A stretch of DNA of 7,678 nucleotides from Acidimicrobiaceae bacterium UBA2093 (lineage in GTDB: Bacteria > Actinomycetota > Acidimicrobiia > Acidimicrobiales > Ilumatobacteraceae), in the NCBI GenBank assembly GCA_002331255.1, contig DCZD01000009.1, positions 1-7,678 of the forward strand. Direction: 5' to 3'. The position numbers were made by a program, and so were the translations under genes. Below, piece after piece: positions 1 to 6,437 of this stretch; the first letter of the stretch is position 1; the number at the start of each line of letters is the position of its first letter. Below the pieces are notes generated by a model. It searched no databases. It was not told the origin of the DNA and was given only the letters and a program-made list of their open reading frames with translations.

Positions 1-24
1 GTGTTGGAGCTGGTGTTGGAGCTG
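1..24. repeat. 12-bp perfect tandem repeat (two copies) in the E2 linker
   Basis: GTGTTGGAGCTG occurs at 1-12 and again at 13-24. On the minus strand it encodes the PAPTPAPT stretch of the E2 Ala/Pro linker. The array may go on beyond the window edge. Such linkers often vary in length by slippage of in-frame repeats. Confidence 0.8.
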
Positions 25-304
25 ACTCAGGCGCTGGTGCAGCTGGGGCGGTAGGTGCAGGTGCAGAACCCGCTGCGCCAACAACAGCGATGACTGTTCC
101 GACCGGCACAGTGTCGCCTTCTGGTACACGAATCTCAGAGAGCACCCCGGCGACTGGCGATGGAACTTCAGTGTCGACTTTGTCAGTCGACACTTCGAAC
201 AACGGCTCATCGGCAGCAACGCTGTCGCCGATTTTCTTGAACCACCGAGTGATGGTTCCTTCGGTGACTGTTTCGCCCAACTGCGGGAGGGTCACATCTG
301 CCAT
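1..304 (-). CDS. sucB: 2-oxoacid dehydrogenase E2 (dihydrolipoyl acyltransferase), N-terminal part only
   Basis: This is the first 101 codons of an E2 subunit; the gene continues past the left edge of the window. E2 carries acyl groups on a lipoylated lysine between E1 and CoA in the pyruvate or 2-oxoglutarate dehydrogenase complex, in the cytoplasm. Residues 1-77 form a biotinyl/lipoyl domain: it begins MADVTLPQLGETVTEGTI, has the lipoylation site EVSTDKVDTEVPSP with the acceptor Lys42, and ends in the usual PEGDTVPVGTVIAVV strand. Residues 78-101 are an Ala/Pro-rich flexible linker. The peripheral-subunit-binding and catalytic domains are outside the window, so pyruvate, 2-oxoglutarate or branched-chain specificity cannot be decided; sucB/dlaT is the likeliest name by resemblance to actinobacterial E2s. 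The ATG at 304 is preceded by an AGGAAG Shine-Dalgarno and follows the E3 stop by 57 bp, so the two are probably co-transcribed. Confidence 0.93.
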   Translation of the reverse strand, partial: MADVTLPQLGETVTEGTITRWFKKIGDSVAADEPLFEVSTDKVDTEVPSPVAGVLSEIRVPEGDTVPVGTVIAVVGAAGSAPAPTAPAAPAPESAPTPAPT

Positions 305-315
305 TGGTGTCTCGT

Positions 316-321
316 CTTCCT
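316..321 (-). promoter_or_regulatory. Ribosome binding site of the E2 gene
   Basis: AGGAAG on the minus strand lies 11 nt before the ATG at 304. It is slightly far but is the only purine-rich Shine-Dalgarno match in the 57-bp gap after the E3 stop. The gap shows no terminator-like hairpin, which fits read-through from E3 into E2. Confidence 0.55.
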
Positions 322-361
322 GAATTCTCTGTGCGTGTGTTCTCTGTATGCGACGGTGCGC

Positions 362-1762
362 CTAGGCGTTGATAGAGCGCCCAGTCAGTGCCATCACAGT
401 CTCGCCGAAAAGCTCGGACAAACTCGGATGGGGCTGCAGGAACGCGGCTATCTCGTCGACCGTGGCCTCCCAGTTCACCGCCAGATACCCGCCAGACAAC
501 TGCTCCGTCACCCACGGCCCGACCATGTGCACACCCAAGACTTGGCCGGCAGAGCCGTCTGGGTTCTTCTTCGCAACGACCTTCACCAGGCCGTCGATTT
601 CGCCCAGAATCTGCGCACGACTGTTGGCGCGGAACTGATGCTTGGAAACAAGGACATCAATACCGGCTGCCTTGCACGCATCTTCGCCAGGCCCGGCCCA
701 CGCCACTTCTGGGTGGCAGTAGATGGCCCACGGCACGCGATCGTACGCAACTGGCAACACGTCTTCGCCAAGAACTTGCTTGACAGCCACAATCGCTTCC
801 GCATATGCGACGTGTGCGAGCTGCGGCGTGTTGATGAGATCACCAATTGCCCATACGCCAGCTTCACCTGTACGACACCAATCATCGACCTCGACGAAAC
901 CTCGCTCGGTGACTTTCACAGCAGTTCCGGCAAGACCAAGTTCGTCGGCATACGGACGACGGCCGACCGACACAACGACTGCATCGACTTCGAGTGTGGA
1001 CCCGTCACCCAGCTGAACCGTGGTTCCACCGCTTGCGTTCGGCACATGACCCGTGACGCTGACTCCAGTCTTGATATCGATTTTCTTTTTCTGAAAACTA
1101 CGCACGACAACGTTGGCGACATCTGAGTCGAGGCCAGGAAGAATCTTGGGTAGGCCTTCAAGAATGGTGACATGCGCACCGAGGTCTGCAAATGTTGATG
1201 CAAATTCGCATCCGATTGCACCTCCGCCGATGACAGCGATGCGAGCAGGAATTCTGTCGAGCATCAACACTTCATCAGAGGTCATGATCGGTCCGTCAAT
1301 GTCGAAGCCGGGAATGGTGCGTGGCACACTTCCGCTAGCAAGGATGACATTGCGACCGCGTACGGCTGTCGTGCTGCCATCGGCAGCTTTCACAGAGACA
1401 GTGTGGTCGGCCGAGAGTGAACCAGCGCCGAGCATGTAAGTGACTTTCTTCGCCTTGGTGAGACCGGTGAGACCTTTAACGAGACCATCGACAATTTTTT
1501 GCTTACGTGCTTGAGCAACGGCGAAGTCGGTGGCGCCAACAGTGGCGTCGATGCCGAAATCCTTCGCGTGTTCGACATGTCGACGGACCGCTGCAGTCTC
1601 GAGGAATGCCTTCGCGGGAATGCAACCGCGATTCAGGCATGTGCCACCAATCGTGTCTTTCTCAATGAGAGCGACCGACACACCTGCTGACGCCGCGTAA
1701 AACGCCGCGGCATACCCACCTGGGCCACCCCCAATGACGACGAGGTCAAACTGTTCGGCCAC
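362..1762 (-). CDS. lpdA: Dihydrolipoyl dehydrogenase (E3)
   Basis: E3 reoxidises dihydrolipoamide on E2 (or glycine-cleavage H protein) and reduces NAD+, using FAD and a redox disulfide. At 466 aa it has the usual family length. In order: FAD-binding GGGPGG (11-16); redox pair Cys42/Cys47 in GGTCLNRGCIPAK; NAD-binding GGGAIG (179-184); second FAD motif GVWAIGD (302-308); and the C-terminal catalytic pair His445/Glu450 in HPSLSE. The CLNRGC form, with Arg where many E3s have Val, does not affect the cysteines. The frame is open to a GTG at 1771, but I prefer the GTG at 1762: a strong GGAGG lies 8 nt before it, whereas that same GGAGG would overlap the upstream GTG. The E2 gene follows after 57 bp. 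A mercuric or glutathione reductase is unlikely given the E2 neighbour and the HPSLSE tail. Confidence 0.96.
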   Translation of the reverse strand: MAEQFDLVVIGGGPGGYAAAFYAASAGVSVALIEKDTIGGTCLNRGCIPAKAFLETAAVRRHVEHAKDFGIDATVGATDFAVAQARKQKIVDGLVKGLTGLTKAKKVTYMLGAGSLSADHTVSVKAADGSTTAVRGRNVILASGSVPRTIPGFDIDGPIMTSDEVLMLDRIPARIAVIGGGAIGCEFASTFADLGAHVTILEGLPKILPGLDSDVANVVVRSFQKKKIDIKTGVSVTGHVPNASGGTTVQLGDGSTLEVDAVVVSVGRRPYADELGLAGTAVKVTERGFVEVDDWCRTGEAGVWAIGDLINTPQLAHVAYAEAIVAVKQVLGEDVLPVAYDRVPWAIYCHPEVAWAGPGEDACKAAGIDVLVSKHQFRANSRAQILGEIDGLVKVVAKKNPDGSAGQVLGVHMVGPWVTEQLSGGYLAVNWEATVDEIAAFLQPHPSLSELFGETVMALTGRSINA

Positions 1763-1770
1763 TGGTGACA

Positions 1771-1775
1771 CCTCC
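1771..1775 (-). promoter_or_regulatory. Ribosome binding site deciding the lpdA start
   Basis: GGAGG on the minus strand lies 8 nt before the GTG at 1762. The alternative GTG at 1771-1769 shares its first G with the last G of this motif and so has no Shine-Dalgarno of its own. This favours a protein beginning (V)AEQFDLVVIGGG. Confidence 0.7.
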
Positions 1776-1864
1776 GTTGGCTCGGGCCTACGCGCAACTG
1801 CGCATGTATTGCCCGTCGGAGACCGAAGTCGCTGTCAGGGCAGGCTCAACCGTACAGGCTGGGT
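1776..1864. other. Intergenic gap between the small membrane protein and lpdA
   Basis: About 90 bp separate the stop of the membrane-protein gene from the lpdA ribosome binding site. It holds short hairpin candidates only: GCGC-AACT-GCGC (1792-1803) and TCGG-AGA-CCGA, each with a 4-bp stem and no T-tract. I cannot assign a convincing -35/-10 pair or a terminator, so it stays open whether lpdA has its own promoter or is read from upstream. Confidence 0.4.
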
Positions 1865-2287
1865 CTATGCCGACCACTGAAATTGCTCTCCAGCACGTAG
1901 ATACGCCACCACCGGCGATGAGCTGACTCGAACAAACGCAATAGTGCAGGACAAGGGCGAGGCGATCGTCACGGTGCCGCACGGCACACCGACACCTTCG
2001 GGCAATTCAATCGGTTCCGTCACTTGTCCGTCGGCGAGCAGTCGCCAACCCTCTTGCGAATCGGCACCGTCAACTCCGACCATTGTGATGGAGACGAGCA
2101 AGGCATCTGCCATGTCGGTGATGTCTGTCACCGACACCGTCATGTCGCCAAGGGTTGCTTGCGAGCCCAGTGCCAACAACTGCACCTCAGATTCGTCGGA
2201 TGACACCTGGAAGAGCTTCACGCCACCCGCGAACATGATGGCAATTCCGCACAAAAGCGCTGTGAGTATGAGTTTGCGGGTGCTCAT
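1865..2287 (-). CDS. Small membrane-anchored extracytoplasmic protein, function unknown
   Basis: I do not recognise this 140-aa protein. It starts MSTRK and then has one hydrophobic segment (about residues 6-23, LILTALLCGIAIMFAGGV). This is a single transmembrane anchor or uncleaved signal; there is no lipobox. The rest (about 28-140) is rich in beta-formers, Val and Thr, with a stretch TLGDMTVSVTDITD that resembles small Ig- or telokin-like secreted domains in general character only. Cys103 and Cys114 could form a disulfide outside the membrane. The frame opens at ATG 2296, but AGGA lies 8 nt before the ATG at 2287, which I prefer. It is co-directional with lpdA, about 100 bp upstream of it, and divergent from the epimerase operon. 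Composition is like its neighbours and the opposite frame gives nothing recognisable, so a real gene is likely. Confidence 0.75.
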   Translation of the reverse strand: MSTRKLILTALLCGIAIMFAGGVKLFQVSSDESEVQLLALGSQATLGDMTVSVTDITDMADALLVSITMVGVDGADSQEGWRLLADGQVTEPIELPEGVGVPCGTVTIASPLSCTIAFVRVSSSPVVAYLRAGEQFQWSA

Positions 2288-2295
2288 CGAGATCA

Positions 2296-2299
2296 TCCT
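2296..2299 (-). promoter_or_regulatory. Ribosome binding site of the small membrane protein gene
   Basis: AGGA on the minus strand lies 8 nt before the ATG at 2287. It overlaps the alternative upstream ATG (2296-2294), which argues against that one as the start. Confidence 0.55.
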
Positions 2300-2323
2300 A
2301 TGGTCAGAGTCTTTCGAGCCCCA

Positions 2324-2340
2324 TTACACACTGCGTGTAA
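2324..2340. promoter_or_regulatory. 17-bp near-perfect palindrome, candidate operator
   Basis: TTACACACTGCGTGTAA is an inverted repeat with perfect 6-bp arms (TTACAC / GTGTAA) around a 5-nt centre. Of the inner pairs, only 2330/2334 fails to match. It lies in the 74-bp divergent region between the membrane-protein gene and the epimerase gene, upstream of a putative -10 (2349-2354), where a repressor or activator dimer could control one or both directions. Its size and symmetry fit a helix-turn-helix dimer site (TetR, GntR and similar). No regulator gene is in the window, so the binder is unknown. Confidence 0.5.
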
Positions 2341-2348
2341 AGCAGACC

Positions 2349-2354
2349 TAGCCT
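2349..2354 (+). promoter_or_regulatory. Putative -10 element for a leaderless epimerase transcript
   Basis: TAGCCT fits the actinobacterial -10 pattern TANNNT and ends 7 nt before the ATG at 2362. Transcription could therefore start at that A and give a leaderless mRNA. No Shine-Dalgarno is visible before this ATG, which agrees. A TTACAC (2324-2329) could serve as a weak -35 at 19-nt spacing and coincides with the left arm of the palindrome. Confidence 0.35.
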
Positions 2355-2361
2355 CATCCAC

Positions 2362-3267
2362 ATGAAGGTTCTCATTACTGGCGCATCGGGTCTCATTGGG
2401 TCAGCGCTCAGCTCACATCTCGCCTCGTCGGGCCACAATGTCTTGCACGCAGTTCGCGGGGATAATGCGACCGCGTCGCCGAACTCGGTGCGCTGGAACC
2501 CAGCAACCGGATCGATCGACTCCGACAAGTTGGTAGGTGTCGACGCTGTCGTCCACCTTGCTGGCGCAGGTATCGGTGACAAGCGGTGGACAACCGACTA
2601 CAAGCGCGAAATCCTTGAGAGTCGTACAAAGGGCACGTCGCTCATCGCATCTGCGATCGCCCAGTTGCCCACCAAGCCGTCAATCTTTCTCAGTGGCTCT
2701 GCTATCGGCATCTATGGCGCGACCGGGGATGAACAACTCGATGAGACAAGTCCACATGGCACCGGTTTTCTCGCCGACGTGTGCGAGCAGTGGGAAGCTG
2801 CTGCTGCACCAGCGGTGCAGGCCGGTATTCGCACCGTGTACTTGCGCACGGGCATCGTGTTGTCGACCAGAGGTGGCGCACTCAAGAAACAGTTGCCAAT
2901 CTTCAAAGCTGGTCTCGGTGGAAAGTTCAAGAACGGCAAACATTGGCAGAGCTGGATCTCGATTGACGACGAGATCAGTGCAATCACGCATCTTCTGACG
3001 TCGCAAGTGTCCGGACCAGTGAACCTGACCGCACCAAACCCAGTGACCAATGCTCAGTTCACCAAGGAACTTGGCAAAGCACTGCGTCGTCCCGCATTCC
3101 AGACCATTCCGTCGTTCGGACCGAAGTTGCTACTTGGTGGCGAACTTGCAGAGGCGCTGCTGTTTACCGGTCAGCGCGTGATTCCGAACGCGCTTTCGAA
3201 AGATGGTTTCTCGTTCGCACACCCGACTCTCGACGTCGCGCTGCGCGCTCTTCTCGCACGTTCGTGA
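2362..3267 (+). CDS. YfcH/TIGR01777-family NAD(P)-dependent epimerase-like protein (SDR39U1)
   Basis: This is an extended short-chain dehydrogenase/reductase-like protein of 301 aa, the usual length for the TIGR01777 (YfcH, SDR39U1) family, whose substrate is not known. The Rossmann motif is GASGLIG (7-13). Family hallmarks follow: VHLAGAGIGDKRW (64-76), FLSGSAIGIYG (109-119), TGFLADVCEQWEAAA (134-148), WQSWISIDDE (195-204), and a C-terminal DUF1731-type module with GELAEALLFTGQRVIPNAL...GFSFAHPTL (260-290). The classical YxxxK pair is not complete: the residue four after Tyr118 is Gly. Family members are sometimes misnamed cell-division inhibitor SulA. There is no Shine-Dalgarno, and a leaderless start is possible. 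It heads a three-gene operon, with the next gene 10 bp downstream. A family member adjoins the E2 gene in M. tuberculosis too (Rv2216 beside Rv2215), which makes the E2/E3 neighbours here noteworthy. Confidence 0.92.
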   Translation: MKVLITGASGLIGSALSSHLASSGHNVLHAVRGDNATASPNSVRWNPATGSIDSDKLVGVDAVVHLAGAGIGDKRWTTDYKREILESRTKGTSLIASAIAQLPTKPSIFLSGSAIGIYGATGDEQLDETSPHGTGFLADVCEQWEAAAAPAVQAGIRTVYLRTGIVLSTRGGALKKQLPIFKAGLGGKFKNGKHWQSWISIDDEISAITHLLTSQVSGPVNLTAPNPVTNAQFTKELGKALRRPAFQTIPSFGPKLLLGGELAEALLFTGQRVIPNALSKDGFSFAHPTLDVALRALLARS

Positions 3268-3277
3268 CATTCGAAGC

Positions 3278-4561
3278 ATGTCGCCGCTCATGATGTCGGC
3301 ATACGTTTCCGCGGGCGCCCCACCAGAGCGGGTTGACGTGACTGTTGTCGGCGCTGGCCTTGCAGGGCTCGTTGCCGCTCGCGTACTGACACGAGCCGGA
3401 CTCTCTGTTGCCATCGTGGAAGCTTCTGACGGCGTTGGTGGTCGCGTACGCTCAGACATCGTCGACGGCTTCATCCTCGACCGTGGCTTCCAAGTGTTGT
3501 TGACCGCTTATCCGGAACTTCATCGCCATCTCGATATGCGAGCACTGGATTTACGAATGTTCGAACCCGGCGCGCTGGTGTGGCGCGACGGAGAGGGTCA
3601 CGTGGTGGGTGATCCGCTGCGACGACCAAAGACAGTCGTCGACACTGCCACTGCCCCCATCGGGTCGGTTCTAGACAAAGCCCGCATCGCTCTCTTGCGA
3701 ATGAAACTCGTACGTCGTGACCCGAAGATGTTGTTACGTGGTGACGATGTTCCGACAGCAACAGCACTTCGTGCGTTCGGCTTTTCCTCTGCGATCATCG
3801 AACGCTTCTTCCGCCCTCTTGTCGGGGGCATACAACTCGACCCGGCTCTCGGCACATCACGTCGCATGTTCGACATCATCTTCCGCACACTCGCGACTGG
3901 CGACACGGGCGTACCAGCCAATGGCATGGGTGAAATTACGAGCCAACTTGCCGCTGGTCTTCCCTCCGGGAGCGTGCATCTCAACTGTGCGGCAACAAAT
4001 GTGCAGCCTGGTCGCGTCACAACTGCGACAGGCCACACCGTGTCGTCGCGCGCTGTCATCGTCGCCACTGAAGGTCCCGCTGCAAGCTCACTGTTGGGGT
4101 TACCAGCAGTCACATCACGCGCTGCGGGTTGCGTGTACTTCGCTGCTGACGTCGCTCCCGTTGCAGGCTCGTACATCGTGCTCGACGGTCACGGCCACGG
4201 TCCAGTGCTGAACGTCGCCGTCATGAGCAACGTCGCCGACACCTACGCACCAGCAGGTCGCCATCTCATTGCCGCTGCTCTACCTGGTGTCGCAGAAGGC
4301 GATTTTGAACAATTGGCTCGCACCCAGCTACGTAGTTGGTGGGGCCCGCAGGTAGATGGTTGGACGACGCTGCGCACCTATCGAATCGCGCACGGCCAAC
4401 CTGGTCAAGACCCACCCTTCAACCCAAAGAAGAGCGTCGAACTCGGCGACGGGCTCTTTGTGTGCGGAGATCACCGCGACACCGGAAGTATCCAAGGTGC
4501 GATGTTTTCTGGACGCAGATGTGCGGAATCAGTGCTCGAATGGACAACACTTCACCCATGA
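3278..4561 (+). CDS. FAD-dependent oxidoreductase, amine-oxidase/phytoene-desaturase-like
   Basis: This is a flavoprotein of about 427 aa in the broad family that includes monoamine oxidase, protoporphyrinogen oxidase and phytoene desaturase. The N-terminal dinucleotide motif is VTVVGAGLAGLVAARVL (21-37; GAGLAG 25-30), with the ribose-binding Glu48 in VEASDGVGGRVRS and GGRV at 54-57. The next segment, GFILDRGFQVLLTAYPE, is typical of desaturase-like members. The C-terminal FAD motif is FVCGDHRDTGSIQGAMFSGRRCAESV. The substrate cannot be read from the sequence. The frame is open from 3203, inside the epimerase gene, but those extra 25 residues are an unlikely arginine/serine-rich read of the previous gene. 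The ATG at 3278 sits 10 bp past the preceding stop and is the best start, although its ribosome binding site is weak. ATGs at 3290 and 3293 are alternatives. Its stop overlaps the next start. Confidence 0.87.
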   Translation: MSPLMMSAYVSAGAPPERVDVTVVGAGLAGLVAARVLTRAGLSVAIVEASDGVGGRVRSDIVDGFILDRGFQVLLTAYPELHRHLDMRALDLRMFEPGALVWRDGEGHVVGDPLRRPKTVVDTATAPIGSVLDKARIALLRMKLVRRDPKMLLRGDDVPTATALRAFGFSSAIIERFFRPLVGGIQLDPALGTSRRMFDIIFRTLATGDTGVPANGMGEITSQLAAGLPSGSVHLNCAATNVQPGRVTTATGHTVSSRAVIVATEGPAASSLLGLPAVTSRAAGCVYFAADVAPVAGSYIVLDGHGHGPVLNVAVMSNVADTYAPAGRHLIAAALPGVAEGDFEQLARTQLRSWWGPQVDGWTTLRTYRIAHGQPGQDPPFNPKKSVELGDGLFVCGDHRDTGSIQGAMFSGRRCAESVLEWTTLHP

Positions 4562-5037
4562 CACCTGCAACAAACTCACCTTCACCAAAGTCGGACCCTT
4601 CCAAAATCGTGAGTGTGGAACGAGTCGTACCATCGCCGCCCGGTGCCATCTTTGATCTGCTCGCCGACCCACGACGCCATCACGAAATCGACGGATCCGG
4701 TTCGGTCAAAGGTGCCCAAGTGGACGCACCAGAGCGACTTGGGCTCGGTGCACAATTCGGTATGAACATGCGCATGGGTGCGCCATACAAAATCGACAAC
4801 ACGGTCGTCGAATTCGAAGAAGGACGCCGCATCGCCTGGCGACACATTGGTGGGCACGTATGGCGTTACCTGCTCGAGCCCGTCGCTGGTGGCACAAAGG
4901 TCACGGAGCAGTTCGACATGAACACCTCGCGTTCCGTGACCGCTTTACGTCTGATTCGTGCGCCGCAGCGGAACAAAGCGGCGATGGAAAAGACGCTTGA
5001 CAACCTTGTGCGTCGATTCGACGAACCGTCGAATTAG
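4558..5037 (+). CDS. SRPBCC (START-like/polyketide cyclase) family protein
   Basis: This is a 159-aa protein with a SRPBCC/Bet v 1-like ligand-binding fold, which makes a deep hydrophobic pocket for lipids, polyketides or similar molecules. After a polar N-terminal tail (1-15), the domain begins with IVSVERVVPSPPGAIFDLLADPRRHHEIDGSGSV, the usual strand-helix opening. Then come beta strands with YKIDNTVVEFEEGRRIAWRH and WRYLLEPVAGGTKVTEQFD, and a long C-terminal helix (about 135-155). The start ATG overlaps the stop of the flavoprotein gene (ATGA), so translation is probably coupled. An in-frame ATG at 4540 is possible. Its stop overlaps the convergent hydantoinase stop by 4 bp. SRPBCC domains also occur fused to YfcH-type proteins in some bacteria, so the pairing here may mean shared function. 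It could bind the substrate or product of the two oxidoreductases (inference). Confidence 0.87.
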   Translation: MTPATNSPSPKSDPSKIVSVERVVPSPPGAIFDLLADPRRHHEIDGSGSVKGAQVDAPERLGLGAQFGMNMRMGAPYKIDNTVVEFEEGRRIAWRHIGGHVWRYLLEPVAGGTKVTEQFDMNTSRSVTALRLIRAPQRNKAAMEKTLDNLVRRFDEPSN

Positions 5038-6437
5038 CGAATCAGTGCCGGAACGCTGCGGCGCAAGAATCGACCACGACCAGCGCGTGCATTCAGCACA
5101 CCACGGTCGACAATGACATCGCCACGCGACATGACCGTACGTACGCCACCTTGTAACACCATGCCTTCGTATGCGGAGTGATCGAGTTTCATGTGGTGTG
5201 TCGTGGCGCTGATTGTCGTCGTGGCAGACGGGTCATACATCACGATGTCTGCGTCGCAACCAGGGTCGAGACGTCCTTTGTTGTCGAGACCGAATAGACG
5301 TGCCGGTGCCGCTGAGCACACCTCGACCCATCGCTCAAGACTGATCTCACCACTGGTCACACCTTGGTAAATGAGATCCATACGATGCTCGACGCCACCG
5401 ATTCCATTCGGCACCACGTTGAACGAATCTCCGAAGGCGAGTTTCTGCTCACGTAGACAGAATGGGCAATGATCAGTACTCACGACTGCCAACTCATCCT
5501 CTCGTAATCCCTTCCAGAGGTCGTCGCGATGGTCTTCATGCTTTGAGCGAAGTGGAGTTGACGCGATGTACGCCGCACCTTCCGGCCAGCCCTTACCCAA
5601 GTGATCTTCCAATGACAAGTGCAGATATTGCGGACACGTCTCAGCGAAGATGTTGGTGCCCCGCGCGCGCGCCTGCCTTACTTCAGCAAGTGCTTCCGAG
5701 CTCGACAAGTGGACGATGTACAACGGAGCACCACCTGCGACACGGGACAACACACCGGCTCGGTGCACGGCTTCTGCTTCAAGCGCTGCCGGTCGAGTCA
5801 GCGAATGGTGAATGGGGTCTGAGTTTCCTGCAGCTATCGCCTGTTCGATGAGCACGTCAATTGCGAGCCCATTCTCTGCGTGCACCATCGCCATCATTCC
5901 TGTCTCGGCGCACATCTGCAGGGCTCGAAGCATCTGACCATCATCGCTATACAGACGTCCGGGATACGCCATGAACAACTTGATCGAACTCACACCTTCA
6001 CGTTCAACGAGCGAGCGAGCGTCTATGAGCGCCTGTGTGTCGACGCCGCCCAAAACTTGATGGAAGCTCCAGTCGATGACACATTGACCATCGGCTTCAG
6101 CAAACCGCGCTGCGAAACTTTTCAACACATTTCCGCCGGCTCGTTGCTCCGCGAAGTCGACGATGGTGGTGGTGCCACCGTGAGCCGCAGCAATCGAACC
6201 CGTCTCGAAAGTGTCTGATGAACGTGTGGCTCCAGTGTCGAGTTGCATGTGAACGTGGGCGTCCACGCCACCTGGAATGACGAAGCAGTCGGTGGCGTCT
6301 ATGACCTTTGCGTCGAGACCAACTGGTGTTTGCCCTCGGTCGAACACCGCCTCGATGCGTTCGCCATCCACCAAGACATCGGCATCACGACGATGGGTCG
6401 CCGTCACCACGGTTCCGTTTGTGATGAGCGTGCGCAT
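5034..6437 (-). CDS. hydA: D-hydantoinase / dihydropyrimidinase
   Basis: This cytoplasmic zinc amidohydrolase opens the ring of dihydropyrimidines or 5-substituted hydantoins to N-carbamoyl amino acids. The 467-aa length suits the family. All expected metal ligands are visible: His61 and His63 (DAHVHMQ), the Lys153 to be carbamylated (SSIKLFMAYPG), His186 (VHAENG), His243 (YIVHLSSSEAL) and Asp322 (VVSTDHCPF). Tyr158, Ser293 (ASTPLR) and Asn344 (VPNGIGGVEHRMD) match the residues that hold the substrate amide. Allantoinase and dihydroorotase fit less well because of HAENG and PNGIGGVE. The frame opens further upstream (6482). I prefer the ATG at 6437, where MRTLITNGTVV matches the family N-terminus; a GTG at 6443 is possible. 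No carbamoylase, transporter or pyrimidine reductase gene is beside it in the window, so pyrimidine catabolism versus another cyclic amide remains open. Confidence 0.93.
   Translation of the reverse strand: MRTLITNGTVVTATHRRDADVLVDGERIEAVFDRGQTPVGLDAKVIDATDCFVIPGGVDAHVHMQLDTGATRSSDTFETGSIAAAHGGTTTIVDFAEQRAGGNVLKSFAARFAEADGQCVIDWSFHQVLGGVDTQALIDARSLVEREGVSSIKLFMAYPGRLYSDDGQMLRALQMCAETGMMAMVHAENGLAIDVLIEQAIAAGNSDPIHHSLTRPAALEAEAVHRAGVLSRVAGGAPLYIVHLSSSEALAEVRQARARGTNIFAETCPQYLHLSLEDHLGKGWPEGAAYIASTPLRSKHEDHRDDLWKGLREDELAVVSTDHCPFCLREQKLAFGDSFNVVPNGIGGVEHRMDLIYQGVTSGEISLERWVEVCSAAPARLFGLDNKGRLDPGCDADIVMYDPSATTTISATTHHMKLDHSAYEGMVLQGGVRTVMSRGDVIVDRGVLNARAGRGRFLRRSVPALIR

Noticed and set aside
90..323. 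Plus-strand open frame of 77 codons at the left edge
   Set aside because: It is the complement of the E2 lipoyl domain, whose lipoylation motif leaves no doubt about the true strand and frame.
335..1126. Long plus-strand open frame of 263 codons, antisense to lpdA
   Set aside because: It lies fully inside a well-supported E3 gene, its translation resembles no family I know, and such shadow frames are expected opposite GC-biased codons.
1792..1803. GCGC-AACT-GCGC hairpin as a terminator after the small membrane protein gene
   Set aside because: The stem is only 4 bp and no T-tract follows on either strand, so it does not qualify as an intrinsic terminator.
3203..3277. 25-codon N-terminal extension of the flavoprotein, overlapping the epimerase gene
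   Set aside because: The extension reads the previous gene in another frame and lies before the Rossmann motif, where relatives have little sequence; the ATG at 3278, just after the preceding stop, is the better start.
3598..4176. Minus-strand open frame of 192 codons, antisense to the FAD oxidoreductase
   Set aside because: The translation is unstructured and biased, with no motif; the plus-strand flavoprotein explains the region.
4336..4557. 74-codon N-terminal extension of the SRPBCC protein
   Set aside because: It lies wholly within the flavoprotein gene, is arginine-rich and resembles no domain; the ATG in the ATGA overlap at 4558 gives a normal-length protein.
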